Shown one piece after another: positions 1-7,843 of a stretch of DNA of 64,000 bases. A program made the position numbers and the translations under genes. The stretch is taken from contig NZ_MDGP01000001.1 in the NCBI RefSeq assembly GCF_001747095.1, positions 1,285,001 to 1,349,000 on the forward strand, written 5' to 3'. The stretch is from Roseivirga sp. 4D4. GTDB lineage: Bacteria; Bacteroidota; Bacteroidia; Cytophagales; Cyclobacteriaceae. The notes under the pieces were generated by a model, which did no database searches, had not been told where the DNA came from, and worked only from the letters and a program-made list of their open reading frames with translations. Numbering within the stretch: the stretch's first letter is position 1; each line of letters opens with the position of its first letter.

Positions 1-105
1 AAGCCCACCTGAGAACTTCTTGACAATCCTGATTTCTTTGTCCTTCACCTTGTCGGATACTTCTCCTCTAGGTGATTCTGGCTCTGGTTTATAAGTCAGT
101 ATCAT
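1..105 (-). CDS. partial hypothetical protein, C-terminus outside window
   Basis: An open frame of 35 codons starts at an ATG (105-103), five bases after the stop of the DUF4136 lipoprotein gene, and runs off the left edge. The visible peptide is strongly charged (many Lys and Glu) and has no signal peptide. I do not recognise it. Spacing and strand suggest co-transcription with the lipoprotein from the operator-controlled promoter at 672-736. The start is uncertain because no clear ribosome-binding site is seen. Confidence 0.4.
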   Translation of the reverse strand, partial: MILTYKPEPESPRGEVSDKVKDKEIRIVKKFSGGL

Positions 106-109
106 GCTA

Positions 110-646
110 TTATTTGACGGTCAAATACTTTGATAATATCTTTTCAACGGCCTTTTTGATTCTTTCCTCCGGGTTCTCTGGGGGAACATCCGATAAGGTT
201 TTGGTACCTACCCCCTGCCACACCAATTGCTCTTTTTTGGTATCTACAAAATGGATGACCAAAGCGCCCTTCTTATAACTATAGGAAGCCATGTCATAGT
301 CAGGCCAGTAGTTGAAACCAAATGGGTAGTAGTCATGGACCATATAGTCCATCTTCTGATCGATGGTGATGTGAAAGTCAACCAAAATATCGGGTGCCAG
401 ATCGAATCTCTTGAAACCAATGGAAGCCATTTCTGCTTCAATAGCATCTCTGATCCGCTTTCTATTCAGCTCATTATCATACATAGGGTGACTCTTACCA
501 ACAGGTTCTTGCTCCCTGGCCCAGGCAAAAGTCTTATAAGTGCTAAAGTCAGCTGCTTTATCATAATCTGATGAAACATACAGCTTCTGAGAACAGCTCA
601 ACTGAAGGAAAACTATTATTAGTACTACGAATTTTCTCATTGACAT
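110..646 (-). CDS. DUF4136-type lipoprotein
   Basis: The 178-residue protein starts with a hydrophobic signal ending in a Cys near residue 18, so it is probably a lipoprotein. The rest fits the DUF4136 family: a YxTYKTFAW-like segment after the signal, DILVDFHITID in the middle, a Tyr/Trp/Pro-rich stretch, then GALVIHFVDTKKEQLVWQG and the Ala/Lys-rich C-terminal helix with a PPENPEERIKKAVEKIL segment. Function in the family is unknown. It is the first gene of the unit read leftward from two perfect operator boxes and a perfect TAGGTTTG -7 element. Met1 (646) or Met3 (640) could be the start. Confidence 0.85.
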   Translation of the reverse strand: MSMRKFVVLIIVFLQLSCSQKLYVSSDYDKAADFSTYKTFAWAREQEPVGKSHPMYDNELNRKRIRDAIEAEMASIGFKRFDLAPDILVDFHITIDQKMDYMVHDYYPFGFNYWPDYDMASYSYKKGALVIHFVDTKKEQLVWQGVGTKTLSDVPPENPEERIKKAVEKILSKYLTVK

Positions 647-671
647 AGGTTTTGTGTTTTGAACACTTCTA

Positions 672-736
672 CAAACCTAATGTGCAGAGCAAGCCTAAGT
701 TATGATAGCCATCAACAGCGGTAATGACTTTGATCA
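672..736 (-). promoter_or_regulatory. operator pair and promoter for the DUF4136 gene
   Basis: Two perfect TGAY-N4-RTCA palindromes, TGATAGCCATCA (703-714) and TGACTTTGATCA (725-736), have centres exactly 22 bp apart. Reading leftward, TAGGTTTG (679-672), a perfect Bacteroidota -7 element, starts 29.5 bp from the centre of the proximal box. This places the proximal box near -42 and the distal one near -64 from the expected start, the geometry of a class II activator. The binding protein is inferred, not seen. Confidence 0.8.
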
Positions 737-759
737 GTGGAAAGAAAGTGGACAATTCC

Positions 760-825
760 GAATATAAATCAACATACTAGATGACCTGTATCATTCTGTT
801 TTTAAGGGATTGTGCCCTACTTGAA
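760..825 (+). promoter_or_regulatory. operator pair and promoter for the M50 protease gene
   Basis: The proximal box TGACCTGTATCA (782-793) is perfect. Exactly 22 bp upstream GAATATAAATCA (760-771) keeps only the right half-site. TACTTGAA (818-825), a weak -7 element, starts 30.5 bp from the proximal box centre and about 20 bp before the ATG at 841. The design matches the other promoters of the island. Confidence 0.7.
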
Positions 826-840
826 TAAAAAATAAGCGGA

Positions 841-1956
841 ATGAAAGGCTCTTTATTTTTAGGTCAATTTGCCCAAATCAAAGTTTATGTTCACTGGACA
901 TTCTTCATCCTGTTTGCCTTTATTATCTATTCGGGAGTTTCCGCTGGCCAATCGGTTGATGCCATTGCCTGGCACCTACTCTTCCTAATCACAATTTTTG
1001 GTTGCGTTATACTACATGAGTTTGGTCACGCCCTGACAGGGAGAAGATATGGTTTTAAGACCAAGGATATCATTCTCTTACCCATCGGGGGACTCGCAAG
1101 ATTTGAAAAGCTTCCAGAAAACCCTATTCAAGAGTTTGTTGTGGCCATCGCTGGGCCCATGGTCAATTTTGCCATCGCATTTGTGCTGTACTTTATTACC
1201 CAACCCAGTGCACACATGATCCTGAACCTTGATTTGAGTTCAATCAATCAGGAGAATTTTGTGACACTCATTTGGATAGTCAATCTTTCTTTGGGTCTCT
1301 TTAACTTAATACCGGCTTTTCCAATGGATGGTGGCAGAATTTTTAGAGCCATCTTATCTATGTTTCAACCCAGAGAAAAGGCCACAAAGAATGCTGCCCG
1401 GCTGGGGTTATTATTGGCGTTAGGGTTTATCGTTTTGGGTCTCTATTACAATCCGTTCCTCATTTTCATTGGAGGATTTATTATCCTATCAGCCTCTTCG
1501 GAATCTTCCATAGTCAGCGCTCAGGCCTTATTGGAGGGTCATAAAGCAGGAGACATTGTAATGCACAACTTCTCATCCCTTAATCACGACCTATCCATCG
1601 CACAAGCCTCTGAGGCTGTGCTTGATAGACAGTCAACACATTTTGTAATTTATTCAGATAGCAAAGAGGTCGTGGGTACCGTCAATAGAGACCAAATTAT
1701 TAAGTCATTGAAAGTGATGGATCACAAGACCACGCTTTCATCTATCATGAATCCCGTATTAGAACACATTCCTGCTGAAACCTCCCTTAAGGAGCTCTAT
1801 ACGAGTCAAATACTTCGTAATAATGTAATGGTACCTGTTACTGAAAATGGTGAAGTGGTTGGAGTGATCAACCTGGAAAACATTCTGGAGTTTTTGGCTA
1901 TAAAACAGGCTACTCCTCAATGGAAGTCCATTTTACAACGTCACAAGCCTACCTAA
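841..1956 (+). CDS. site-2 protease family (M50) metalloprotease with C-terminal CBS pair
   Basis: The 371-residue membrane protein has the zinc motif HEFGH at residues 59-63 and the second metal motif NLIPAFPMDGGR around Asp163, both in hydrophobic segments, as in SpoIVFB-like intramembrane proteases. Residues from about 230 to 360 form two CBS repeats, which in this family bind adenine nucleotides and may gate the enzyme. It is likely an inner-membrane protease; the substrate is unknown. Its last 8 bases overlap the end of the convergent Na/Pi cotransporter gene. It belongs to the operator-controlled island. Confidence 0.92.
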   Translation: MKGSLFLGQFAQIKVYVHWTFFILFAFIIYSGVSAGQSVDAIAWHLLFLITIFGCVILHEFGHALTGRRYGFKTKDIILLPIGGLARFEKLPENPIQEFVVAIAGPMVNFAIAFVLYFITQPSAHMILNLDLSSINQENFVTLIWIVNLSLGLFNLIPAFPMDGGRIFRAILSMFQPREKATKNAARLGLLLALGFIVLGLYYNPFLIFIGGFIILSASSESSIVSAQALLEGHKAGDIVMHNFSSLNHDLSIAQASEAVLDRQSTHFVIYSDSKEVVGTVNRDQIIKSLKVMDHKTTLSSIMNPVLEHIPAETSLKELYTSQILRNNVMVPVTENGEVVGVINLENILEFLAIKQATPQWKSILQRHKPT

Positions 1957-3622
1957 AACTTGGAAGGTTCTCAAATTCGCTGGCTTGTTCCGGGTCTAAT
2001 AGATAATCTTTTAGTGAAAGTATAATCGCTCGATTAGAGGAAAATAACTGTCTATTTACATTAAGCACTGTCGCAATTTCTTCTTCGCGTAAATGTCTTC
2101 GGTTAGGCCGATCGTAAACCATATTTAAGAGATCATCATATTCCTTTTGAATATCAACCATAAGTTTTCCCAGCTCTTCGAAATAAACCTCATCGTCATC
2201 AGAATCAAGCATACCGATAAATCGTTGAATCATATCACTGCTATAGTCATTTAGGAAACTATAAATCCTCTCTAAACTACTGCGGCTTGACTTACGAAAA
2301 CTGACAAGGTCTTTTTCAATATCCTTTATATCCTTAGCCGCATAAAGCGCATTACTCGTAGTGGCTATTATCATAGATAGTTTGGATGATTCTTCTTCGG
2401 TCAACGACTGCTTCTGTAGGTCACCATAGAAATTGATCATCTCACCTTGTAGCCTCTTTATCTTATGGTATTGATCCTTAAACCTGTTACCCGACCTCAG
2501 AAGCCCACCATTCTTCGCGGCATTGTCTCCAACTGACGTTTCCTGAAGAAAAGCCATGCCATAGAGCCTCAATACCAATGAAATGAGGTGCCTAGTCTCA
2601 AGGTGTAGCGCTTCAAGCGCTGCTTCTGGTACCTCAACAGTGGCTTCATGAACTAGAATACCGACCTTATCATCCTTACTTGAATATTTGCTGATTAGAA
2701 ACTTGGCGAAACGATCTAGGAATGGAAAGAAGATTATGATTCCAAGAATGTTGAATGAGCTATGAAAAACCACCAACCCAAAAAGCTCATCCTTGACATT
2801 CAGTACATCAGTAACAAAAGTGATCAGCACGCCTAAAAGAAGAAAGGCCACTAAATCTGTGATGAGATTAAACAGAAAATGACCTAATGCCACTCGCTTC
2901 TTTGATGATGTACCTTGTATACCTCCTATCATCACAGTTATGGTTGTCCCCAAATCCGCACCAATTACCATGGCGGCTCCGGCCTCAAAACTTATAATTC
3001 CAGCATTCAGGGCACTCAAGGTAATTACCATGGAGGCTGAACTTGACTGAATAATGGCAGTAAATACGAACCCTACTAATAGAAAAACAATGGGACCATA
3101 CTCCGCGAAAATGCTGACGTCAAAATTCTCCGCCAGGTAAACAATGCTATCCTTCATAAAGGAAAGTCCTAGAAAAAGGAGTGCAAGGCCGATTGTCAAA
3201 AGCCCGGTATTGTAGAAGTTCTCTCGCTTCGGAAATAATACCACCATAAGTCCTCCTATTGCGATAAAAGGCATGATGAAATTTTCAATATCTACCTTGA
3301 AGCCAAGCGTTGCCACAAGCCAACCGGTGAATGTGGTGCCCAAATTGGACCCTAGAATAACACCCAGGGCGTTTTGCATACTAATTACACCAGCACCCAC
3401 AAATGCGAGAAGCATTAGGGTGACCACAGAACTGCTTTGTAAAACAGCTGTAATCAATGTTCCGCTGAAAATTGCTTTGAGTTTGTTAGTCGTATGCTTC
3501 TTGATATAGACTTTGAATCGTCTCCCTGACAATTCCTTGACGCCCTTCTCCAATTGGGCCATACCGAACAAGAACAAGCCTAAGCCAGCGGCAAACTTCC
3601 ATATGTCGATATGTTCTAACAC
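1949..3622 (-). CDS. Na/Pi cotransporter family protein (NptA/PhoU-type)
   Basis: The 557-residue protein has two inverted repeats of the Na/Pi-cotransporter fold in the first about 330 residues, each with the QSSS signature (AVLQSSSVVTLM near residue 60 and AIIQSSSASMVIT near 190). The remaining 220 residues are helical and PhoU-like. It probably moves phosphate or another anion with Na+ across the inner membrane. Translation appears to start at GTG (3622-3620), directly abutting the stop codon of the upstream membrane-protein gene, so the two are likely translationally coupled. Confidence 0.9.
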   Translation of the reverse strand: MLEHIDIWKFAAGLGLFLFGMAQLEKGVKELSGRRFKVYIKKHTTNKLKAIFSGTLITAVLQSSSVVTLMLLAFVGAGVISMQNALGVILGSNLGTTFTGWLVATLGFKVDIENFIMPFIAIGGLMVVLFPKRENFYNTGLLTIGLALLFLGLSFMKDSIVYLAENFDVSIFAEYGPIVFLLVGFVFTAIIQSSSASMVITLSALNAGIISFEAGAAMVIGADLGTTITVMIGGIQGTSSKKRVALGHFLFNLITDLVAFLLLGVLITFVTDVLNVKDELFGLVVFHSSFNILGIIIFFPFLDRFAKFLISKYSSKDDKVGILVHEATVEVPEAALEALHLETRHLISLVLRLYGMAFLQETSVGDNAAKNGGLLRSGNRFKDQYHKIKRLQGEMINFYGDLQKQSLTEEESSKLSMIIATTSNALYAAKDIKDIEKDLVSFRKSSRSSLERIYSFLNDYSSDMIQRFIGMLDSDDDEVYFEELGKLMVDIQKEYDDLLNMVYDRPNRRHLREEEIATVLNVNRQLFSSNRAIILSLKDYLLDPEQASEFENLPSFR

Positions 3623-4498
3623 CTATTTTAAATCAGTTTGGTCAACCATTCGGGGAAAAACTTCTAAACGCCTCAAATAGACTATTGACAACAAAAAACC
3701 AGCGAGACCAATCAATGACCATAATAAAATTAGCAAAGTACTCGGATGTAGACCCTTAAAATACAAGCTGGCAGACATCGCCATTAGGGCAAAGCCTATT
3801 AATGCAGTCATGACCAGCATTACACCCGTCATAATAAGTCCTAAGCTATGGTTTTGAAATAATAAAAGTGCAGCAATCACCATCATTGGAATAATGATAC
3901 CAAGGTCGAGCGAATAGATTACTAGCGGAGGTTGACCATCCGGAGTTTCTGAGAAGTAATCGGGCACAATCAGGTGATTTACCAGATCACGCATCCAAAG
4001 AGATCCTAACATCACAGCAATCATCAAAAGAAAGACAATGATCAGGTAAAGACTAAACCGATTTCTATAAGCATAGTCATTTCTGGCATTCAGCATATGG
4101 TGAAAAACGACAAAGAGGCAGAGTAGGCTTATCGAAAATATTGGCAGGTGAAGAAAGTAGAGTAGTGTGAATGTGGCATCAAAAACATAGAAAGTGTACA
4201 CATAGACCAAATAGAAAAGTGTACCCCCCAAGACCAATTCCCATTTCAGCGAACGCTTTCTTATGGCCATCCAGGAAGAATAAACCAGTGTGGGAATGGC
4301 CGCAACTAGTGTCATGAAATCCTGACCAAGCCATTGTGCATTGACCCATTCCCCATCCATGTACAGATCATTGTTGACCAAACCAAGGACGGTTGCGAAA
4401 AAACACAGCGTAGCTAAGATCGTGGTCAGCATACCCAAAGCACTAAAATCAGTTGTATGAATAGCGATATTTCTCATTGACTTAACTATTAGCTCCAT
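3623..4498 (-). CDS. multi-pass membrane protein of unknown function
   Basis: The 291-residue protein contains about eight hydrophobic segments and short charged loops; no family is recognised. It abuts the Na/Pi cotransporter gene and is probably in its operon. The ATG at 4498 lies inside the sequence where a -7 element (TTGATTTA, 4505-4498) would fall relative to the operator at 4529-4540; a start at Met8 (4477) would fit such a promoter better. The start is therefore uncertain. Confidence 0.75.
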   Translation of the reverse strand: MELIVKSMRNIAIHTTDFSALGMLTTILATLCFFATVLGLVNNDLYMDGEWVNAQWLGQDFMTLVAAIPTLVYSSWMAIRKRSLKWELVLGGTLFYLVYVYTFYVFDATFTLLYFLHLPIFSISLLCLFVVFHHMLNARNDYAYRNRFSLYLIIVFLLMIAVMLGSLWMRDLVNHLIVPDYFSETPDGQPPLVIYSLDLGIIIPMMVIAALLLFQNHSLGLIMTGVMLVMTALIGFALMAMSASLYFKGLHPSTLLILLWSLIGLAGFLLSIVYLRRLEVFPRMVDQTDLK

Positions 4499-4528
4499 AA
4501 ATCAACGAAGATGCCAGAGCATATCTCA

Positions 4529-4593
4529 TGACCATTGTCATTGTCTTCAGTGATCACCATCATTAACAAAATACAGTGTTCAATTTAGTTTTA
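4529..4593 (+). promoter_or_regulatory. operator pair and promoter for the 4618 gene
   Basis: TGACCATTGTCA (4529-4540) and TGATCACCATCA (4551-4562) are perfect TGAY-N4-RTCA palindromes with centres 22 bp apart. TAGTTTTA (4586-4593) starts 29.5 bp from the proximal centre. The pair lies between divergent genes and may also serve the minus-strand membrane protein, where only a weak -7 element is visible. Confidence 0.75.
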
Positions 4594-4617
4594 TGTAGGT
4601 AACTCAACTCATTGAGA

Positions 4618-4989
4618 ATGAAGACATCAATTGTGGTTTCATACGGCTCACAGACCTTCAGTGGTCCGGCATCTTTCTTGGATGCCGTTGACTATGCTCA
4701 CCTTGTATATTATGCGTCAGAATCACTTATCGGTTCGGTCTACAATGATCTTGCTGCTTTCGAAGAAGCTCTTGAACGAACCTACAGAATTCTGGAGGCC
4801 GCTCAAGTGCCTGTGCACTATCATATTCGTACTGCTTTCCGTGGTACTAATCACAAAATCTATCGGGATTGGAAGCTATCCAAGCTTGCCAATTACCTGC
4901 TCAGTATCAATGGGCATCCAGATAATGGCAACGTTGCGCTACAACAGTTGAAAGCCTTTTCAATTCTCAACCAAAAACGCAAGACATGA
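4618..4989 (+). CDS. hypothetical cytoplasmic protein, 123 residues
   Basis: I do not recognise this protein. It begins MKTSIVVSYGSQTF and has no signal peptide or membrane segment. A middle stretch (EEALERTYRILEAAQ) looks helical, followed by VHYHIRTAFRG with several His and Arg. A TTG two codons upstream (4612) could also be a start, but the ATG at 4618 is 19 bases downstream of the expected transcription start and is preferred. It overlaps the next gene by four bases, so both are probably one operon under the 4529-4562 operators. Confidence 0.7.
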   Translation: MKTSIVVSYGSQTFSGPASFLDAVDYAHLVYYASESLIGSVYNDLAAFEEALERTYRILEAAQVPVHYHIRTAFRGTNHKIYRDWKLSKLANYLLSINGHPDNGNVALQQLKAFSILNQKRKT

Positions 4990-5522
4990 AAAAACCCAGA
5001 GCCTTTTTTATTGGTCTCGCCATTGTAATTGTTGCTTTTACGATTTTCGCAATTGTTTATAGAGCCATTTATTCGATGGATATTGCCCGGTCTTATCAGG
5101 TCAATTCACCTCATTTTGAGACCAGCCTGTTCATTGCTACACAAAGCAGCCCTTTCAAGGATCGATTGGTCAATCAACTTGTTGATTCCCTAGAAAAACA
5201 CCCCCTATTCATTCAAGTCAAGGACATTTCTCGCCTAGAATCCATTTCACCCGAAGAGTGGAATGCCATATTAGTCATTCACACCTGGGAATACTACAAA
5301 GCACCAAACGCGGTCAGACAATTCGCATCTGACTGGAAGGAACTTGATCATATCGTCTACTTCTCTACTTCCGGTGATGGTGGATATGCATTAGAAGATG
5401 TGGATGCAATCAGCGGAGCATCTAAGGAAGATCAAATCGAAAATTACACAGTTCAAATTCTCGATAAACTCAGGCCTCATATACTCTCAAAACCCATTGA
5501 TCAAAATCATATTGTCCACTGA
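4986..5522 (+). CDS. membrane-anchored protein, possibly flavodoxin-like fold
   Basis: The 178-residue protein has one N-terminal membrane segment (residues about 8-30) followed by a soluble domain facing the periplasm. The domain alternates strands and helices (SLFIATQSS, AILVIHTWEYYKA, HIVYFSTSGDGGY) and carries EDVDAISGAS, which resembles flavodoxin or FMN-binding folds; this is a weak inference. The ATG overlaps the upstream stop. Its last codons contain an operator box (5498-5509), and its TGA stop is the first half-site of the next box (5520-5531), so the coding end doubles as the hsp20 promoter. Confidence 0.7.
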   Translation: MKKPRAFFIGLAIVIVAFTIFAIVYRAIYSMDIARSYQVNSPHFETSLFIATQSSPFKDRLVNQLVDSLEKHPLFIQVKDISRLESISPEEWNAILVIHTWEYYKAPNAVRQFASDWKELDHIVYFSTSGDGGYALEDVDAISGASKEDQIENYTVQILDKLRPHILSKPIDQNHIVH

Positions 5523-5562
5523 TTCGAGTCATTAAAATGATGGGTGGATTAAAGGAACTTTA
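5498..5562 (+). promoter_or_regulatory. operator pair and promoter for the hsp20-usp operon
   Basis: TGATCAAAATCA (5498-5509) and TGATTCGAGTCA (5520-5531) are perfect boxes with centres 22 bp apart, the first lying entirely inside the preceding coding sequence. GAACTTTA (5555-5562) starts 29.5 bp from the proximal centre and matches the -7 pattern except for its first base. Confidence 0.75.
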
Positions 5563-5604
5563 GGTATAAATCAATGTATCATTTAAATAAAGGAGGATAT
5601 CACA

Positions 5605-6060
5605 ATGACACAGTTAGTAAAAGGTTCCCGTCTTTTTCCTGAAACGCCTTCCTTGCTTTCAGGCTTTTTTGATGATGACAGTTTTTTCAATCTTGACTTT
5701 CCAAGAATGGGCAATGGCTGGCCTAGTCGTATTCCGGCAGCGAATGTCAAAGAAAACGAAAATGAATACATCATTGATTTGGCAGCTCCTGGAATGGCAA
5801 AAGGTGACTTTAAAATCGATATTGAAAATGGTGCTCTTACCATTAGTTCTGAGAAGGAAGAAGAATCAGAAGACAAGTCGGATGATTACACGCGTAAAGA
5901 ATTCAGCTACAGCTCTTTTACGAGATCATTTAGACTACCCGAGTCGATCAACGAGGATAAAATCAAGGCTAAATACGAGAACGGGGTGTTGGTAGTCTCT
6001 CTACCAAAAAAAGAAGAGGCTAAAAAATTATCAACCAAAAAAGAAATCAAGGTTGGATAG
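5605..6060 (+). CDS. Hsp20/alpha-crystallin family small heat-shock protein
   Basis: The 151-residue protein has a Phe/Pro-rich N-terminus, an alpha-crystallin domain (about residues 45-140) starting PAANVKENENEYIIDLAAPG, and the hallmark KAKYENGVLVVSLPK. It should act as an ATP-independent holdase for unfolding cytoplasmic proteins. The start is set by an unusually strong Shine-Dalgarno AGGAGG (5591-5596) eight bases before the ATG. It leads a set of six genes on the same strand (hsp20, three usp, terB-like, DUF1801). Confidence 0.95.
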   Translation: MTQLVKGSRLFPETPSLLSGFFDDDSFFNLDFPRMGNGWPSRIPAANVKENENEYIIDLAAPGMAKGDFKIDIENGALTISSEKEEESEDKSDDYTRKEFSYSSFTRSFRLPESINEDKIKAKYENGVLVVSLPKKEEAKKLSTKKEIKVG

Positions 6061-6085
6061 CACTTGATGTGGTTGATTTATTCCA

Positions 6086-6144
6086 GGCTGGTTCAATTTC
6101 AAAATTGTCTGACATAGCATTCTGTAAGAGAGATTGAGCCAGCC
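6086..6144 (+). repeat. long-range inverted repeat between hsp20 and the usp genes
   Basis: GGCTGGTTCAAT (6086-6097) and ATTGAGCCAGCC (6133-6144) are inverted copies with one mismatch that still pairs as G-U in RNA, separated by 35 bases. There is no T-tract, so it is more likely an mRNA processing or stability structure than a terminator. It lies 19 bases before the first usp start. Confidence 0.55.
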
Positions 6145-6162
6145 TAATAACATTTATACTTT

Positions 6163-6996
6163 ATGACAAAACAGAAAATACTAGTTCCGATAGATTTTTC
6201 AGGGTGCTCAATCAAAGCACTAGAAGTAGCCATTAATCTGGCCAAAGGCATTGATGCCACTATTACCATTATGAATGCCTGTCAAAAGCCAGCGGCCTAT
6301 ACGGATGCAAGCGTTACAGCCTACTCGCGAGACCTTATGAGAGAGGCTGAAGTCAATGCAAAAGACGCCTTCAAAAGTGTAGAAGCTTCATTAGGTGCAC
6401 TCCGAGATGTGGAGCATCAATTTCAGGTGAAGCATGCATTTCCAAAAGACGCCATTATCTCCCATGCTCAAGCAGGAAATACAGATCTCATTGTGATGGG
6501 TACAACAGGAGCCAGTGGCCTTAAGGGAATACTCTATGGAAGCAATACGCACTCGGTTATCAAAAATGTACAATGTCCTGTACTGGCGGTTCCTGAAGCA
6601 TCATCGGTCACAAGTTTTGAAAACATTGTAATGGCTGGAGACTATCAGGAAACACCTGGTAAAGACACTTTTGATATGCTATCAAAAATCGCGAAAGCTT
6701 CGGGTTCCGAAATTCATGTGCTACATGTAAGCGAAGAACCTGTAATTCAATCAGGTGAAACAGATGAAGCTCAAAAACTCGATCGGTACTTCAAAAACAT
6801 CAAACATAGCTTTCACTTTAAGTTAGACCAGCATGTAGATGATGGTATCAATGATTACATCGATGAGCATAATATTGATCTACTCGTCATTGTACCGAAA
6901 AAGCATAAACTACTAGAAAGAATATTCAAAGCCAGTGTGACAAAGAAAATGGCATATCATTCTAAGATTCCACTATTGGTTCTTCATGAAAACTAA
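6163..6996 (+). CDS. universal stress protein, tandem UspA domains
   Basis: The 277-residue protein has two Usp domains. The first (residues about 4-145) has ILVPIDFSGCS at strand 1 and the ATP-binding motif G-x2-G-x9-G-S (from Gly113 to Ser127, GTTGASGLKGILYGS). The second lacks this motif, so it probably does not bind ATP and may serve for dimerisation. It is the first of three adjacent paralogues 6 bases or less apart, probably produced by duplication. Cytoplasmic; the stress signal and partner are unknown. Confidence 0.93.
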   Translation: MTKQKILVPIDFSGCSIKALEVAINLAKGIDATITIMNACQKPAAYTDASVTAYSRDLMREAEVNAKDAFKSVEASLGALRDVEHQFQVKHAFPKDAIISHAQAGNTDLIVMGTTGASGLKGILYGSNTHSVIKNVQCPVLAVPEASSVTSFENIVMAGDYQETPGKDTFDMLSKIAKASGSEIHVLHVSEEPVIQSGETDEAQKLDRYFKNIKHSFHFKLDQHVDDGINDYIDEHNIDLLVIVPKKHKLLERIFKASVTKKMAYHSKIPLLVLHEN

Positions 6997-7002
6997 GAGA
7001 TA

Positions 7003-7842
7003 ATGAAACTAAAAAACATACTTGTTCCTGTTGACTTCTCAGAATGTTCTAACAATGCACTGGAGTATGCCATTGAGCTGGCTGCGCTATCAGAGGCGAA
7101 ACTAACGCTGCTACACTGTTATGTGGTGCATATTCCAGCAGCTGAAATAACCACCGATTTACAACCTGAACTGGCCCATGAATATCGGCAGACTGCCGAG
7201 CGAAATTTCAAGCTCTTGAAAGAACGGCTCCAATCACTGTCAAAAGTAGATTTCCAAGAGGAGATCAAAATAAGCTTCATCAATGATGGAATTGCCAATA
7301 CCGCAAAAGAAATAGAAGCTGATCTGATCGTAATGGGTACTCGAGGGGCCGATAATAGAATAGATAACTTTTTCGGTAGCAATACTTACCGAACCATTAA
7401 AAAGTCTAAACTGCCTGTCCTGGCCATTCCTGAAGAGGCTACTTTCAAACCTCTCAAAAAAATTCTATTTGCTGCAGATTTTAAGTTTGTCGCAGACCTG
7501 AAAAACCTGGAAATTATCAAGACACTTTCTACCCTATTCAATGCCAAAATTGAAATTTTACACGTAGGCCATGGTTGGTCTGAATTGAACATGCATCAGA
7601 CAGAAGAGGCCTCGGCCATAGTAGAGTTCTTTGGACATACCGATCATGCTTATCACTTTATCAAGGACAATGCTCCCATAGAATCCACCATTGATAATCA
7701 TATAAGTGAACACCAAAATGAGCTTCTGGTATTGATTGCCAGGAAACACCATTTTCCAGGTTCTCTCTTTAAAAAGAAAATCACGAGAAGGACAGTCATG
7801 CATACTGAACTCCCATTACTGACTATTCCAGATATCAAATAA
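7003..7842 (+). CDS. universal stress protein, tandem UspA domains
   Basis: The 279-residue paralogue of its neighbours has NILVPVDFSECSNNAL at the start and GTRGADNRIDNFFGSNT as the nucleotide motif. The C-terminal domain again lacks the motif but keeps the paralogue-specific features YHFIKDNAPIEST, LLVLIARKH and a Lys/Arg-rich KKKITRRTVMHTELPLL ending. It sits 6 bases after the first usp and 1 base before the third, indicating one transcript. Confidence 0.93.
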   Translation: MKLKNILVPVDFSECSNNALEYAIELAALSEAKLTLLHCYVVHIPAAEITTDLQPELAHEYRQTAERNFKLLKERLQSLSKVDFQEEIKISFINDGIANTAKEIEADLIVMGTRGADNRIDNFFGSNTYRTIKKSKLPVLAIPEEATFKPLKKILFAADFKFVADLKNLEIIKTLSTLFNAKIEILHVGHGWSELNMHQTEEASAIVEFFGHTDHAYHFIKDNAPIESTIDNHISEHQNELLVLIARKHHFPGSLFKKKITRRTVMHTELPLLTIPDIK

Positions 7843-7843
7843 A

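Noticed and set aside
6061..6162. Possible operator boxes upstream of the first clustered usp
   Set aside because: TGATGTGGTTGA, TGATTTATTCCA and TGACATAGCATT each fail one half-site, and none has a partner at 22 bp. The usp genes are probably read from the hsp20 promoter.
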